Below, in pieces: positions 26,286 through 35,760 of a stretch of DNA of 64,000 nt (position 1 is its first letter; each line of letters begins with the position of its first letter). The DNA is from Streptomyces luteolus (GTDB taxonomy: Bacteria > Actinomycetota > Actinomycetes > Streptomycetales > Streptomycetaceae): positions 248,001-312,000 of the forward strand of contig NZ_JASCIS010000002.1 of assembly GCF_029968015.1 (NCBI RefSeq), written 5' to 3'. Under the pieces are notes generated by a model. It made no database searches, had not been told where the DNA came from, and worked only from the letters and a program-made list of their open reading frames with translations. The position numbers were made by a program, and so were the translations under genes.

Positions 26286-26765
26286 CTAGCTCTCCGGCTG
26301 CTCGACCAGCTGCGCGATGTACAGCGGCTCACCGAGCTTCTCCACCAGCTCCAGCTGAGTGTCGAGATAGTCGATGTGGTGCTCCTCGTCCTCGAGGATC
26401 GACTCGAAGATGTTCGCCGAGGTGATGTCACCCTTGGTCCGCATGACCTCGATGCCGCGCTTCAGGCGGTCGATGGCCTCGACCTCGATCTGCCGGTCGG
26501 CCTGGAACATCTCGGTGACGGTCTGGCCCACCCGGACGTGGAAGAGCCGCTGGTAATTGGGCAGCCCGTCGAGGAAGAGGATCCGGTCGGTCAGCACCTC
26601 CGCGTGCTTCATCTCGTCGAACGACTCGGACCGGGTGTACTTCGCGAGCTTGGGCCAGCCGAAGTTCTCCTGCATCTTCGCGTGCAGGAAGTACTGGTTG
26701 ATGGCCGTGAGCTCGGCGGTCAGCTGCTCGTTGAGGAACTCGATGACCTCGGGGTCGCCCTGCAT
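26286..26765 (-). CDS. bfr: Bacterioferritin
   Basis: 159 aa, normal length. A 24-mer ferritin cage with intersubunit haem that oxidises and stores iron. Ferroxidase ligands are visible: Glu in VIEFLNEQL, TAINQYFLHAKM, and Glu-x-x-His in FDEMKHAEVL, whose Met is the haem ligand; the later site is in LEDEEHHIDYLDTQLEL. The ATG at 26765 follows GGAGCCTCTGCG. It is divergent from the sulfite-oxidase-like gene and convergent with bfd. Confidence 0.97.
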   Translation of the reverse strand: MQGDPEVIEFLNEQLTAELTAINQYFLHAKMQENFGWPKLAKYTRSESFDEMKHAEVLTDRILFLDGLPNYQRLFHVRVGQTVTEMFQADRQIEVEAIDRLKRGIEVMRTKGDITSANIFESILEDEEHHIDYLDTQLELVEKLGEPLYIAQLVEQPES

Positions 26766-26920
26766 CGCAGAGGCTCCTTCCAAGTACGTATCGGGGGCAG
26801 GTGCGCCGAATCCTTGCACCGGCGCCGGTGGCCGTCCAGTAAGTGCATGCTTAGTAGGAGTTGCCCGAATCGGTGCAGACCTGGTCACGGCCACCCTTCC
26901 GGGGCTGTCATCATGGAGGC

Positions 26921-27544
26921 ATGGGTCATCCGGAAAGCCGCGAAATGGAGCAGTCGGAACTTCCTCCGGGGCAGCGGCTGCAGCGGGGCTGGCCCGTCAC
27001 CCATTACGGCCCGGTGCCCAAGTTCCGCCCGGAGCGCTGGGAGTTCAGGGTTTTCGGCGCGACCGCCGACGGCGACAAGCACTGCTGGACGCACGAGGAA
27101 TTCGCGGCTCTGCCGTACGCCACGGTCGTGGCCGATCTGCACTGCGTCACCAAATTCTCGATGCTCGGAGCCGAATGGGGCGGCGTTCCGACTCGCACGC
27201 TTGTCGAGATCGCGCCCCCTGCCAACGATGTCACCCACGTCATGGTCTGGGCCGAATACGGATTCAGTTCGAACCTTCGCCTCGATGACTTCACATCCGA
27301 AAAGGCGATCTTCGCTACGCATCGCGACGGGGAACTCCTCACCGCCGAACACGGCTTTCCGCTCCGCCTCGTGGTGCCGCACCTCTACGCCTGGAAGGGG
27401 CCCAAGTGGGTGCGCGGCATCGAGTACATGACGGCCGACCGCCGCGGCTTCTGGGAGGAGCGCGGCTACCACAACATCGGTGACCCCTGGCGCGAGCAGC
27501 GCTATTCGTACCAGGAAGAACCGGGCGACGGCCCGGAGCTGTAG
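26921..27544 (+). CDS. Sulfite oxidase-like molybdopterin oxidoreductase
   Basis: 207 aa with only the molybdopterin-binding core of the sulfite oxidase family. The Mo-ligand Cys lies in VADLHCVTKFSML. Other conserved segments are WEFRVFGATADGDKHCWTHE, VMVWAEYGFSSNLRLDDF and VPHLYAWKGPKWVRGIEYM. No signal peptide, haem or dimerisation domain is seen, so it is probably cytoplasmic with an unknown substrate. The ATG at 26921 follows GGAGG. It shares a 155-base divergent promoter region with bfr. Confidence 0.88.
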   Translation: MGHPESREMEQSELPPGQRLQRGWPVTHYGPVPKFRPERWEFRVFGATADGDKHCWTHEEFAALPYATVVADLHCVTKFSMLGAEWGGVPTRTLVEIAPPANDVTHVMVWAEYGFSSNLRLDDFTSEKAIFATHRDGELLTAEHGFPLRLVVPHLYAWKGPKWVRGIEYMTADRRGFWEERGYHNIGDPWREQRYSYQEEPGDGPEL

Positions 27545-27581
27545 CGGCCCCGGGCCGTCGGGTCGGCGGCCGTGCTCGTGC

Positions 27582-28148
27582 TCAGTGGTGGTACTGGTGC
27601 ACCACCGCGTGGCCCTTTCCGCGGCCGATCATCCACTTGTTCACCGGAGTGGTGACCACAAAGGCGATCGCGAACGCAAAGGCGAGCGCGCCCCAGAACA
27701 AGGCGTCCGACAGATGTGCCTCCATCGCGCCGGGCACGAGCAGCAGTACGCCGTTGTCGACGACCTCCATGACCGTGATCGACAGGGTGTCCGCGGCGAG
27801 CGCCACCCCGATCGCGGTACGCAGTCCGACGCCGGCCCGGACGACCGCCCAGAGCGTCAGCGAGTAGCCGAAGAAGAAGGCCAAGGTGATCGCGAGGGCC
27901 ATCGTCGGGGCGGTGCCCCAGCCGAGCGCGGTGCCGATGATCATGCCGAGCACCTCGCCGATGGCGCACCCGGTGAGGCAGTGCAGCGTCGCCTTGGCGG
28001 CCATGGCCCAGCTGACCTTGCCGCCACCGTGCTGGTGGGGCTGGTCGGGTGCGTGGCCGTGGTGGTGCGCCTCGTGCCCCCGGTGCGCCCCCCGGTGCTC
28101 GGAGTGGGTCTCGTGCTCGGAGTGGGTCTCGTGCTCCATGTGCTCCAT
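27582..28148 (-). CDS. His-rich DUF4396 membrane protein
   Basis: 188 aa. The N-terminal 40 residues are a His/Glu-rich tail (MEHMEHETHSEHETHSEH and more), likely metal-binding. About four membrane helices follow, with TLHCLTGCAIGEVLGMIIG, TLAFFFGYSLTLW, DTLSITVMEVVDN and AFAIAFVVTTPVNKW, the DUF4396 pattern. Function is not established; a role in copper or another transition metal is suggested by the His tail and the CsoR-like palindrome upstream. ATG at 28148, with ATG 28139 as an alternative. Confidence 0.85.
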   Translation of the reverse strand: MEHMEHETHSEHETHSEHRGAHRGHEAHHHGHAPDQPHQHGGGKVSWAMAAKATLHCLTGCAIGEVLGMIIGTALGWGTAPTMALAITLAFFFGYSLTLWAVVRAGVGLRTAIGVALAADTLSITVMEVVDNGVLLLVPGAMEAHLSDALFWGALAFAFAIAFVVTTPVNKWMIGRGKGHAVVHQYHH

Positions 28149-28173
28149 GAGTAAGCCCCCAACGTCAGGTAGC

Positions 28174-28215
28174 GGTTCCTGCCACTGACAGGAACCGTAT
28201 ACCCCCCTGGGGTAT
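28174..28215 (-). promoter_or_regulatory. CsoR-like operator and 5' hairpin before the DUF4396 gene
   Basis: ATACCCC-CCT-GGGGTAT (28199-28215) is a perfect palindrome of the type bound by CsoR/RcnR-family metal sensors. Next to it GGTTCCTG (28174-28181) and CAGGAACC (28189-28196) form an 8-bp stem in the leader. Together they suggest metal-responsive expression. Confidence 0.68.
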
Positions 28216-28257
28216 TCCTCAAGGTGTTGCTCGACCGAGGCGGCGAGCCGTGCGGGC

Positions 28258-29139
28258 CTACCGGTCCCTCAGCTCCTTCAGCCGCGCCACGTCCGCCGCG
28301 TGCCCTTCCTTGCCGCCCGGCGTCTCGATGACCAGCGGTACGCCGGCGGTCGCCGGGTGGCTGAACAGCGCGCGGAACGGGTCCTCGCCGATGTGTCCGG
28401 CGCCGATGTTGGCGTGCCGGTCCTTGTGTGCTCCGACCTCGTCCTTGGAGTCGTTGGCGTGGATCAGCTTCAGGCGGCCCTCGCCGACGGTGTCCACGAG
28501 CAGGTCGAGCGTCTGGTGCATGCCGCTCGGCCCGGCCAGGTCGTGGCCCGCCGCGAAGATGTGGCAGGTGTCCAGGCAGACGCCCAGCTTCGGGTGGGCG
28601 TCCAGGGCCTCGAAGTACGGGCCGAAGTCCCAGGTACGGGCGCACAGCGAGGCACCCTGACCGGCGGTGGACTCCAGGAGCAGGAACGGGTCGTCGTCAT
28701 GCGTCAGCTCGTCGAGCAGCGGCAGCAAGGTCTCGCGTACCTGCTTGAGCGCGACCGAGCGGTCCCGGCCGCCGGTCGCGGAGCCGGTGTGGACGACGAC
28801 GCCGAGCGCGCCGATCTCCCGGCCGCGGCGCAGCGAGTGCCGCATCGACTCGACCGACTTCTCCGCGGTGGCCTCGGTGTGCGAACCGAAGTTGATCAGG
28901 TACGGGGCGTGTACGTACGCCGGGATGCCCTCCTCGGCGCAGACCGCGCGGAACTCCTCGTCCTGCTGCGCGTTGCCGACGGGGGTGGCCCAGCCGCGCG
29001 GGTTGGCGACGAAGACCTGGACGGTCTCGGCGCCCATCTCACGGGCGTACGACAGGCCGACCTTGGCCAGGCCGCCGGCCACGGGGACATGGCCGCCGAC
29101 GGGATTGCGGGTTCTCTTGCTGACAACGGTGCTGCTCAC
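28258..29139 (-). CDS. nfo: Deoxyribonuclease IV (AP endonuclease)
   Basis: 293 aa TIM-barrel endonuclease IV that cuts 5' to abasic sites in base excision repair. Metal ligands lie in VHAPYLINFGS, VVVHTGSATGG, LLLESTAGQGAS, GVCLDTCHIFAAGHD, LIHANDSKDEVGAHKDRHANIG (read in parts) and LVIETPGGKEG. The GTG at 29139 is taken as the start. It follows the PASTA kinase gene on the same strand at 35 bases. Confidence 0.93.
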   Translation of the reverse strand: MSSTVVSKRTRNPVGGHVPVAGGLAKVGLSYAREMGAETVQVFVANPRGWATPVGNAQQDEEFRAVCAEEGIPAYVHAPYLINFGSHTEATAEKSVESMRHSLRRGREIGALGVVVHTGSATGGRDRSVALKQVRETLLPLLDELTHDDDPFLLLESTAGQGASLCARTWDFGPYFEALDAHPKLGVCLDTCHIFAAGHDLAGPSGMHQTLDLLVDTVGEGRLKLIHANDSKDEVGAHKDRHANIGAGHIGEDPFRALFSHPATAGVPLVIETPGGKEGHAADVARLKELRDR

Positions 29140-29174
29140 GCCGACAAGGGTGGCACGGGCAGGAGCCCGTCCCG

Positions 29175-31139
29175 TCAGCGCGTCCGGATGGTGACCTCAC
29201 TGCCGCGCGGGGCCTGTTCGCCCGCGCCCGGCGACTGGTCCCAGACCGTGTCGCCGACGAACCAGCGCTGGACGTCGACCTTGAAGCCCGCTGCCTCCAG
29301 CTTCTCCTTGGCCTCGTCCTTGCTCAGGCCGCTCACGTCCGGGACCTCGACCATGTCCGGGCCCTTGGAGACCGTCAGCGTCACCGTGTCACCGTGCGCG
29401 AGCTGGGCGCCCTCGCCGGGGCGCTGCCTCGCGATCGTGCCCTTGTCCTCCTCGGAGAAGACCCGCTCCGGCGCGACCTCCACCTTCAGGCCCGCCTCCT
29501 GGAGCTCGGCGCGGGCGTCGTCCAGGGAGTCCCCGACGACGTCCGGGATGTCGACCGGGCTGCCCTTGCTGACAGTGATCGCCACCGCCGTGCCGGGCTT
29601 GACCTTGCGGCCGGCCGCCGGGTCTGTGCTGATCACGGCGCCCCGCTCGACCTCGTCGCTGAACTGCCGGGTGACCATGCCCGGTTCGAGCCCGCGGTCC
29701 CGCAGGTCGTTCTTGGCCTTCTCCAGCTGGGTGCTCTTGATGTCCGGCACGGTGACGATGCGCGGGCCGAGCGAGATCGTCAGCGTCACCCGCCCGTTGT
29801 CCCGGATCTGGCTGCCCGCCTTCGGGTCGGTGGCCATGACCGTGCCGCGCTTGTCGTTCGTGCTGTACTTCCGCTCGACCTCGCGGACGTCGAGACCGGC
29901 CTCCGAGAGCGTCTTGCGGGCCTCCGACTCGGTCTTGGTGAGCAGGGCGGGCACGCGCGTGAACTGCCCGGAGTTGATGTACCAGACGCCCACGCCGACC
30001 CCGAGGGTGAGCAGGGCCACGAGCAGCGCGAGCACCGCACGGCTGGGCCGGCGCCGGTTGCCGGGGCCGCCGACGGAAGCGCGCGTGGGCTCGGCCGGCG
30101 GCGGCATTTCCAGGCGGCTGGTGCGGTTCATGCGGTCCTCGTCGCCGCCGTCCGCCCGCTCGGGCAGCTGCTGCTGCTCGGCGGGGAGCGGGCGCGGGAC
30201 CGTGCCGAGGGCGCGCGGGATCACGCTGGTGCGGTCGTCCGCGTTGTCGTGCGCCTCCGCGAGGGCGCCCGGCGGCAGCGCGTCCAGCTGCTCGTCGGTC
30301 AGCGCCGCGCGCGCCTGGCGGGTCTGCGAGAGCAGCGCCACCGCGTCGTGCGGGCGTACGTCGGGGTTGCGGGCCGTGGCCGCGGCGGTCAGCTCGTCCA
30401 GGTCCACGGGGAGTCCGGGGACGGTGGCCGAGGGCGGGGGTACGTCCTCGTTCAGGTGGCGGTAGAGGACCTGGGCGGGGGAGTCGCCGGTGTGCGGCTT
30501 GGCGCCGGTGAGCATTTCGTAGAGCACGACGCCGCAGGCGTAGACGTCCACCCGGGGGTCCGCCGTGCCGTTCTCTATCTGCTCCGGTGCGAGATACGAG
30601 ACGGTGCCGAGGACGGCGCCCGTGGTGTTGGTCACCGTGTCCACCGCGCGTACGAGGCCGAAGTCGGCGACCTTGACGCGGCCGTCGTCCCCTATCAGGA
30701 CGTTCTCCGGCTTCATGTCGCGGTGCACGAAGCCCGCGCGGTGTGCGGCGCCGAGCGCGGCGAGGACCGGCTCCAGGATGTCGAGCGCGGCCCGCGGCTG
30801 CAGGGCGCCGCGCTCGCGCAGCACGTCACGCAGGGTGCAGCCCGCCACGTACTCCATCGCCAGGTAGACGTACGCCCCGTCCGTGCCCTGGTCGTAGACC
30901 CCCACCACATTGGGGTGGGAGAGGCGCGCGACCGACTTCGCCTCGCGGATGAAGCGCTCCACGAACGACGCGTCGGCGGCCAGCGTCGGATGCATCACCT
31001 TGAGCGCGAGCACGCGGTCGAGGCGGGTGTCCACGGCCCGGTAGACCGTGGCCATCCCGCCGACCGCCACGCGCGAGTCGATGCGGTAGCGGTCGTCGAG
31101 CACCTGCCCGACGAGAGGGTCCTGAAGGGTCGTGTCCAC
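29175..31139 (-). CDS. PASTA-domain Ser/Thr protein kinase (PknB family)
   Basis: 654 aa. The cytoplasmic kinase spans about residues 17-280: glycine loop VAVGGMATVYR, Lys47, catalytic HRDMKPEN (Asp141) and DFG at 159-161. A Pro-rich linker, one membrane helix near residues 375-397, and four extracellular PASTA repeats follow (starting near VPALLTK, VTVPDIKS, VDIPDVVG and VEVPDVSG). PASTA domains sense muropeptides or lipid II, so it probably couples cell-wall state to phosphorylation. The GTG at 31139 lacks a clear ribosome site and may be leaderless or start further upstream. A known PASTA-kinase-type substrate family (Rv2175c) occurs at 35167. Confidence 0.92.
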   Translation of the reverse strand: MDTTLQDPLVGQVLDDRYRIDSRVAVGGMATVYRAVDTRLDRVLALKVMHPTLAADASFVERFIREAKSVARLSHPNVVGVYDQGTDGAYVYLAMEYVAGCTLRDVLRERGALQPRAALDILEPVLAALGAAHRAGFVHRDMKPENVLIGDDGRVKVADFGLVRAVDTVTNTTGAVLGTVSYLAPEQIENGTADPRVDVYACGVVLYEMLTGAKPHTGDSPAQVLYRHLNEDVPPPSATVPGLPVDLDELTAAATARNPDVRPHDAVALLSQTRQARAALTDEQLDALPPGALAEAHDNADDRTSVIPRALGTVPRPLPAEQQQLPERADGGDEDRMNRTSRLEMPPPAEPTRASVGGPGNRRRPSRAVLALLVALLTLGVGVGVWYINSGQFTRVPALLTKTESEARKTLSEAGLDVREVERKYSTNDKRGTVMATDPKAGSQIRDNGRVTLTISLGPRIVTVPDIKSTQLEKAKNDLRDRGLEPGMVTRQFSDEVERGAVISTDPAAGRKVKPGTAVAITVSKGSPVDIPDVVGDSLDDARAELQEAGLKVEVAPERVFSEEDKGTIARQRPGEGAQLAHGDTVTLTVSKGPDMVEVPDVSGLSKDEAKEKLEAAGFKVDVQRWFVGDTVWDQSPGAGEQAPRGSEVTIRTR

Positions 31140-31259
31140 GCGGGAGAGTCTACGAGTGGGCACGGACAGCCCCGAACGCCTGTGGAAAACCGGGGACGAC
31201 TGCAGCACAGCTGTGACCCGCGGATTTCCGTGGCGCCGGGACCGCACGTGGACGAAGGG

Positions 31260-32057
<798 letters not shown>

Positions 32058-32375
32058 TCAGCCTCCTTGGACGGCGGTGAGGATCTCGACCCGATCCCCT
32101 TCGGCCAGTGCGGTGCGCGGCCAGTCACCGCGCGGGACGACGGTTTCGTTGACGGCGGCGGCCACCCCCGACGGGGCGGAGCTGACACTCGCCACCAGGG
32201 CGTCGAGCGTGGTGCCGGAGGTGAAGGAACGCTCCTCGCCGTTCACGGACACTCGGGTCGCGGTGCTCGTACGGTCAGCGGTCGTGCGGTCGGTGCCCGT
32301 GCGGTCGGTGCTCGTACGGTCAGCGGTCGTGCGGTGGGTGCTCATACGGTCAGCGGTCGTGCGGCGGGTGCTCAT
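32058..32375 (-). CDS. thiS: Sulfur carrier ThiS with repeat-derived N-terminal extension
   Basis: Ubiquitin-fold sulfur carrier ending in the required GlyGly (VEILTAVQGG), which is thiocarboxylated and passes sulfur to thiazole. The normal ThiS part starts at about VSVNGEERSFTSG; from GTG 32252 it is 64 aa, close to the family's 66. The ATG at 32375, which overlaps the thiO stop as ATGA, adds 41 residues made of MSTRRTTADR-type repeats from a 30-bp tandem unit. A second in-frame ATG lies at 32345. Which start is used is unclear. Confidence 0.85.
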   Translation of the reverse strand: MSTRRTTADRMSTHRTTADRTSTDRTGTDRTTADRTSTATRVSVNGEERSFTSGTTLDALVASVSSAPSGVAAAVNETVVPRGDWPRTALAEGDRVEILTAVQGG

Positions 32376-32383
32376 ACGGTCAG
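32263..32383. repeat. Tandem duplication of the thiO/thiS junction
   Basis: The core GTGCTCATACGGTCAG (plus strand; it contains the ATGA overlap on the minus strand) starts at 32368, 32338, 32308 and 32263, giving steps of 30, 30 and 45 bp. The copy at 32368 is the real thiO end and thiS start; the others extend thiS. Confidence 0.93.
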
Positions 32384-33544
32384 CTCCTCCAGCTCCTCGC
32401 GCGCGCCGAAGCGCTGCGGCGTGAACGGGCGTACCGCCTCGGGCAGTTCGCCGGTCGTCAGGACGTGCGCCATCGCGTCGCCGGTGACCGGGGTGAGCAG
32501 CACGCCGTTGCGGTAGTGGCCGGTGGCCAGGTGCAGGCCGGGCAGCTCGGTCGGGCCGAGCAGCGGGGCGTTGTCGGGGGAGCCGGGGCGCAGGCCCGCG
32601 CGGGTCTCGGTGAGCGGCAGCTCGGTGATCCCCGGCACCAGTTCGTGGGCGTCCCGCAGCAGCTCGTACACGCCGCCCGCGGTGACCGTCGTGTCCCAGC
32701 CCAGGTCCTCGGTGGTGGCGCCGACGACCAGCTCGCCGTCGACCCGCGGCACCAGGTACACGGCGCCGCCGCGGACCACCGCGCGCACCGTCCGGCTCAG
32801 GAACGGGGCGTACGCCTTCGGCACGGTCAGGCGGAGCACCTGGCCCTTGACGGGGCGGACCGGCGGCACGACGTCCGGCGGGACGCCGTCGAGGCGGCCG
32901 CTGAGGCTGCCCGCGGCGAGCACCACCTGGTCCGCGGCGAGCTCGGTGCCGTCGGCGAGCACGGCGCCGCGCGCCCGCCCACCCGCCACGGTCAGCCGCC
33001 GCGCCCACTGCCGGTGGAACGTCACGCCGGCCCGCTCGCACGCCGTGACCAGGGCTGCGACCAGGCGGCGCGGGTCGATCTGATGGTCGCCGTCGACCCG
33101 CAGGCCCCCGCGCACGCCCGGCGCGAGCATCGGCTCGAGGCGCCTGCACTCGCGCCCCGAGAGCCACTCGGAGTCGAGCCCCGACGCCCGCTGCAGGGCG
33201 TGCAGTTCGCGCAGGTGGGCCCGGTCGTCCGCGTCGAGCGCGACGGCGAGGGTGCCGCACGCGCGGTAGCCGAGTTCGCGGCCGCTCGCCTCCTGGAGCT
33301 CGGCGGCGAAGTCGGGGTAGCGGTGGGCGGAGGCCAGGTTGAGGGCGAGCAGCGTCTGCTCGCCGTAGTGGAGTTCTGTGACGGCGGCGAGCATGCCCGC
33401 GGCCACCTGGGCCGCGCCGCCGCCGGGGTCGGGGTCGACGACCGCGGTGCGCAGGCCCCGCTGCGCCGCCCGCCAGGCCGTGACCAGGCCGATGACGCCG
33501 CCGCCGAGTATGAGCACATCGGACGTGGCTGTGCGTGGTTGCAT
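32372..33544 (-). CDS. thiO: Glycine oxidase
   Basis: 390 aa FAD enzyme of the DAAO/GlyOX family. It oxidises glycine to dehydroglycine for thiazole formation. The N-terminal dinucleotide fold is VLILGGGVIGLVTAWRAA; substrate-domain segments are HQIDPRRLVAAL, VVLAAGSLSG, PVKGQVLRL and LRPGSPDNAPLLGP. ATG at 33544. Its stop overlaps the thiS ATG. First gene after the TPP riboswitch. Confidence 0.93.
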   Translation of the reverse strand: MQPRTATSDVLILGGGVIGLVTAWRAAQRGLRTAVVDPDPGGGAAQVAAGMLAAVTELHYGEQTLLALNLASAHRYPDFAAELQEASGRELGYRACGTLAVALDADDRAHLRELHALQRASGLDSEWLSGRECRRLEPMLAPGVRGGLRVDGDHQIDPRRLVAALVTACERAGVTFHRQWARRLTVAGGRARGAVLADGTELAADQVVLAAGSLSGRLDGVPPDVVPPVRPVKGQVLRLTVPKAYAPFLSRTVRAVVRGGAVYLVPRVDGELVVGATTEDLGWDTTVTAGGVYELLRDAHELVPGITELPLTETRAGLRPGSPDNAPLLGPTELPGLHLATGHYRNGVLLTPVTGDAMAHVLTTGELPEAVRPFTPQRFGAREELEELTV

Positions 33545-33554
33545 GGGCTTCCAG

Positions 33555-33645
33555 CCCCTCCCTTCGCCGGCATGACCCGGATCAGGTTCGTACGGTCGGA
33601 GGCGCTGAGCCTCCCTCTCAGCCCGGTGCGTCCGGGCTCCCGCGA
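33555..33645 (-). promoter_or_regulatory. TPP riboswitch (THI element)
   Basis: On the minus strand the conserved THI-box words are in order: CGGGAGCCCGG, CACCGGGCTGAGAGGGAGGC, GAACCTGATCCGGGTCATGC and CGGCGAAGGGAGG. It ends about 10 bases before the thiO ATG, so TPP probably hides the ribosome site. It controls thiO-thiS-thiG. Confidence 0.96.
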
Positions 33646-33793
33646 GTGGTCTACTCCCGCCACCCTAGCTCGCGGGCCGCACCTGGCTGAAGGGAGCCGA
33701 CGGGTCAGGGGCGGGCCCAGGTGTGCAGCACGTCACGCCGCGGGCTTGGCCGGAGCGGTACCTGACGGAGCGTCAGTTGATTAGGGTGACCGG

Positions 33794-35041
33794 GTGAGCG
33801 AGCAGCAGAGGCAGAGCGACCCGCAGCAGGGCGAGCACCCCGAGGGGCAGCACCGCGTCGTGATCGTCGGCGCGGGCATGGCCGGCGTCCAGACCGCCGT
33901 GGCCCTGCGCGAACAGGGCTTCACCGGTTCGATCACACTGATCGGCGCCGAACCCCACCAGCCGTACGACCGCCCGCCGCTCTCCAAGGCCGTCCTGCTC
34001 GGCAAGGCCGAGGGCTCCGCGTTCGACGTCGACTTCGAGGCGCTCGGCGTGGAGCTCAGGCTCGGCGAGGAGATCACCGGCCTGCGCCCCGCCGACCACG
34101 CACTGGACGCCGCGCGGGGCCCGATCGGCTACGACACCCTGGTCGTCGCCACCGGCGCGGAGCCCGTCCAGCTGCCCGGTGCCGAAGGGGTCCCCGGCGT
34201 GCATCTGCTGCGCACCCTCGACGACGCGGAACGGCTGCGCCCGGTGCTCGCCGAGCAGCATGACGTCGTGGTCGTCGGCGCGGGCTGGATCGGCGCCGAG
34301 TTCGCCACCGCCGCGCGTGACGCGGGCTGCGCGGTCACCGTCGTCGAGGCCGCCGAGGGCCCGCTGGCCGGGGCGCTGCCCGTCGAGGTCGCCGCCCCCA
34401 TGGCCCAGTGGTACGCCGACGCGGGCGCCGAACTCCGGACCCACGCGCGCGTGCGGACCGTCGAACCCGGCGCGGTCGTCCTCGACGACGGCACCCGGCT
34501 GCCAGCGGACGCCGTCGTCGTCGGCATCGGCGCCCGCCCCGCCACCCGCTGGCTGGCCGGCTCCGGCGTCGAGACCGGGCCCGACGGCGCGGTGGTCGCG
34601 GACGCCTCGCTGCGCACCTCGGCCCCCGACGTGTACGCGGTCGGCGACTGCGCCTCCTTCCCCTCGGCCCGCTACGGCAGGCGGCTGCTCGTGCACCACT
34701 GGGACAACGCCCTGCAGGGCCCGCGCACGGTTGCCGCGCACATCGTCGGCGCGGAGCCCGCCCCGTACGACCCGGTGCCGTACTTCTGGTCCGAGCAGTT
34801 CGGCCGCTTCGTCCAGTACGCGGGCGACCACGGCGGGGCCGACGCCACCGTGTGGCGCGGCGATCCGCACGGTCCCGCCTGGTCGGTGTGCTGGCTGCGG
34901 GAGGGTGCGCTGGTCGGGCTGCTCGCCGTCGGGCGGCCCCGGGACCTGGCGCAGGGGCGCAAGCTGATCGAGTCCGGGGTGGCGCTCGACCCCGAGATGG
35001 TGGCGGACCCGGCCGTTCCGCTGAAGTCGGCGAAGGTCTGA
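33794..35041 (+). CDS. FAD-dependent ferredoxin/rubredoxin reductase-type oxidoreductase
   Basis: 415 aa with two Rossmann motifs: FAD site RVVIVGAGMAGVQTAVAL near residue 21 and NAD(P) site DVVVVGAGWIGAEFATAA near 157. The FAD-binding DVYAVGDCASF lies near 280, and a C-terminal reductase domain follows. The pattern matches ferredoxin reductases of the BphA4/putidaredoxin reductase group. It would transfer electrons from NAD(P)H to a ferredoxin, perhaps for a P450; no partner lies nearby. GTG at 33794. Divergent from thiO. Confidence 0.88.
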   Translation: MSEQQRQSDPQQGEHPEGQHRVVIVGAGMAGVQTAVALREQGFTGSITLIGAEPHQPYDRPPLSKAVLLGKAEGSAFDVDFEALGVELRLGEEITGLRPADHALDAARGPIGYDTLVVATGAEPVQLPGAEGVPGVHLLRTLDDAERLRPVLAEQHDVVVVGAGWIGAEFATAARDAGCAVTVVEAAEGPLAGALPVEVAAPMAQWYADAGAELRTHARVRTVEPGAVVLDDGTRLPADAVVVGIGARPATRWLAGSGVETGPDGAVVADASLRTSAPDVYAVGDCASFPSARYGRRLLVHHWDNALQGPRTVAAHIVGAEPAPYDPVPYFWSEQFGRFVQYAGDHGGADATVWRGDPHGPAWSVCWLREGALVGLLAVGRPRDLAQGRKLIESGVALDPEMVADPAVPLKSAKV

Positions 35042-35166
35042 CGGGCCGGGCCGAGGGAAACCGGGGGACGTACGGCAGGTGGGGCGCGCCTGGTCGGGCG
35101 GCTTGTGGAGGCCGTGTCGGAGGCGCCGGGTACCGACTGTCAGTGCGGGATGGCACGCTTGTCCCT

Positions 35167-35532
35167 GTGACCGAGATTGACGCAAAAATCGATGCTCTCG
35201 TCCCTGCCTGGCTCAACCTCCCCGAGATCGCCGAGCTCCTCGGCGTCGAGGTGACGCGCGTCCGGCAGCTCGTCAAGGAAGGCCAGCTGATCGCCGTGCG
35301 TCGCGGCGAGAACAGGGCGCTGCACGTGCCCGCGGCCTTCATCGACGGCGACAAGGTCGTCAAGGGCCTCAGCGGCACCCTGACGCTCCTGCGGGACGAC
35401 GGCTTCAACGACGAAGAGATGCTGGAGTGGCTCTTCACCCCCGACCCGACCCTGCCGGGCACCCCGGCGCAGGCCCTGAGCGAGAATCGCGGCACGGAAG
35501 TGAAGCGCCGCGCCCAGGCGCTCGCCGTCTGA
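35167..35532 (+). CDS. Rv2175c-family DNA-binding protein
   Basis: 121 aa. An N-terminal winged-helix segment (LNLPEIAELLGVEVTRVRQL) is followed by the Rv2175c C-terminal domain (VPAAFIDGDKVVKGLSGTLT, then LRDDGFNDEEMLEWLF). The M. tuberculosis homologue is a DNA-binding substrate of a Ser/Thr kinase. The GTG at 35167 has no strong ribosome site. The PASTA kinase 4 kb away is a natural candidate partner, which is inference. Confidence 0.9.
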   Translation: MTEIDAKIDALVPAWLNLPEIAELLGVEVTRVRQLVKEGQLIAVRRGENRALHVPAAFIDGDKVVKGLSGTLTLLRDDGFNDEEMLEWLFTPDPTLPGTPAQALSENRGTEVKRRAQALAV

Positions 35533-35760
35533 TCCGAGCATCTGGGCCGATCCGAAATCTGGGCTGATCCGAGAAATCGGCGCAGCACCTGAACCGAGCA
35601 ACCCGGGCGTGAGGCGCCTGGCCGCCGGCTCCGGGCCCGTCAGTCGACGGCGACCCGGGCCGAGGGCCGGCGCGCCGCAGCGCCCGGTCCGACAACCGAC
35701 GGCGTACGGACCACGGCACCTGCCTGGCCCGTACGCCACCGAAACGGGGGGAGTCCTTCC

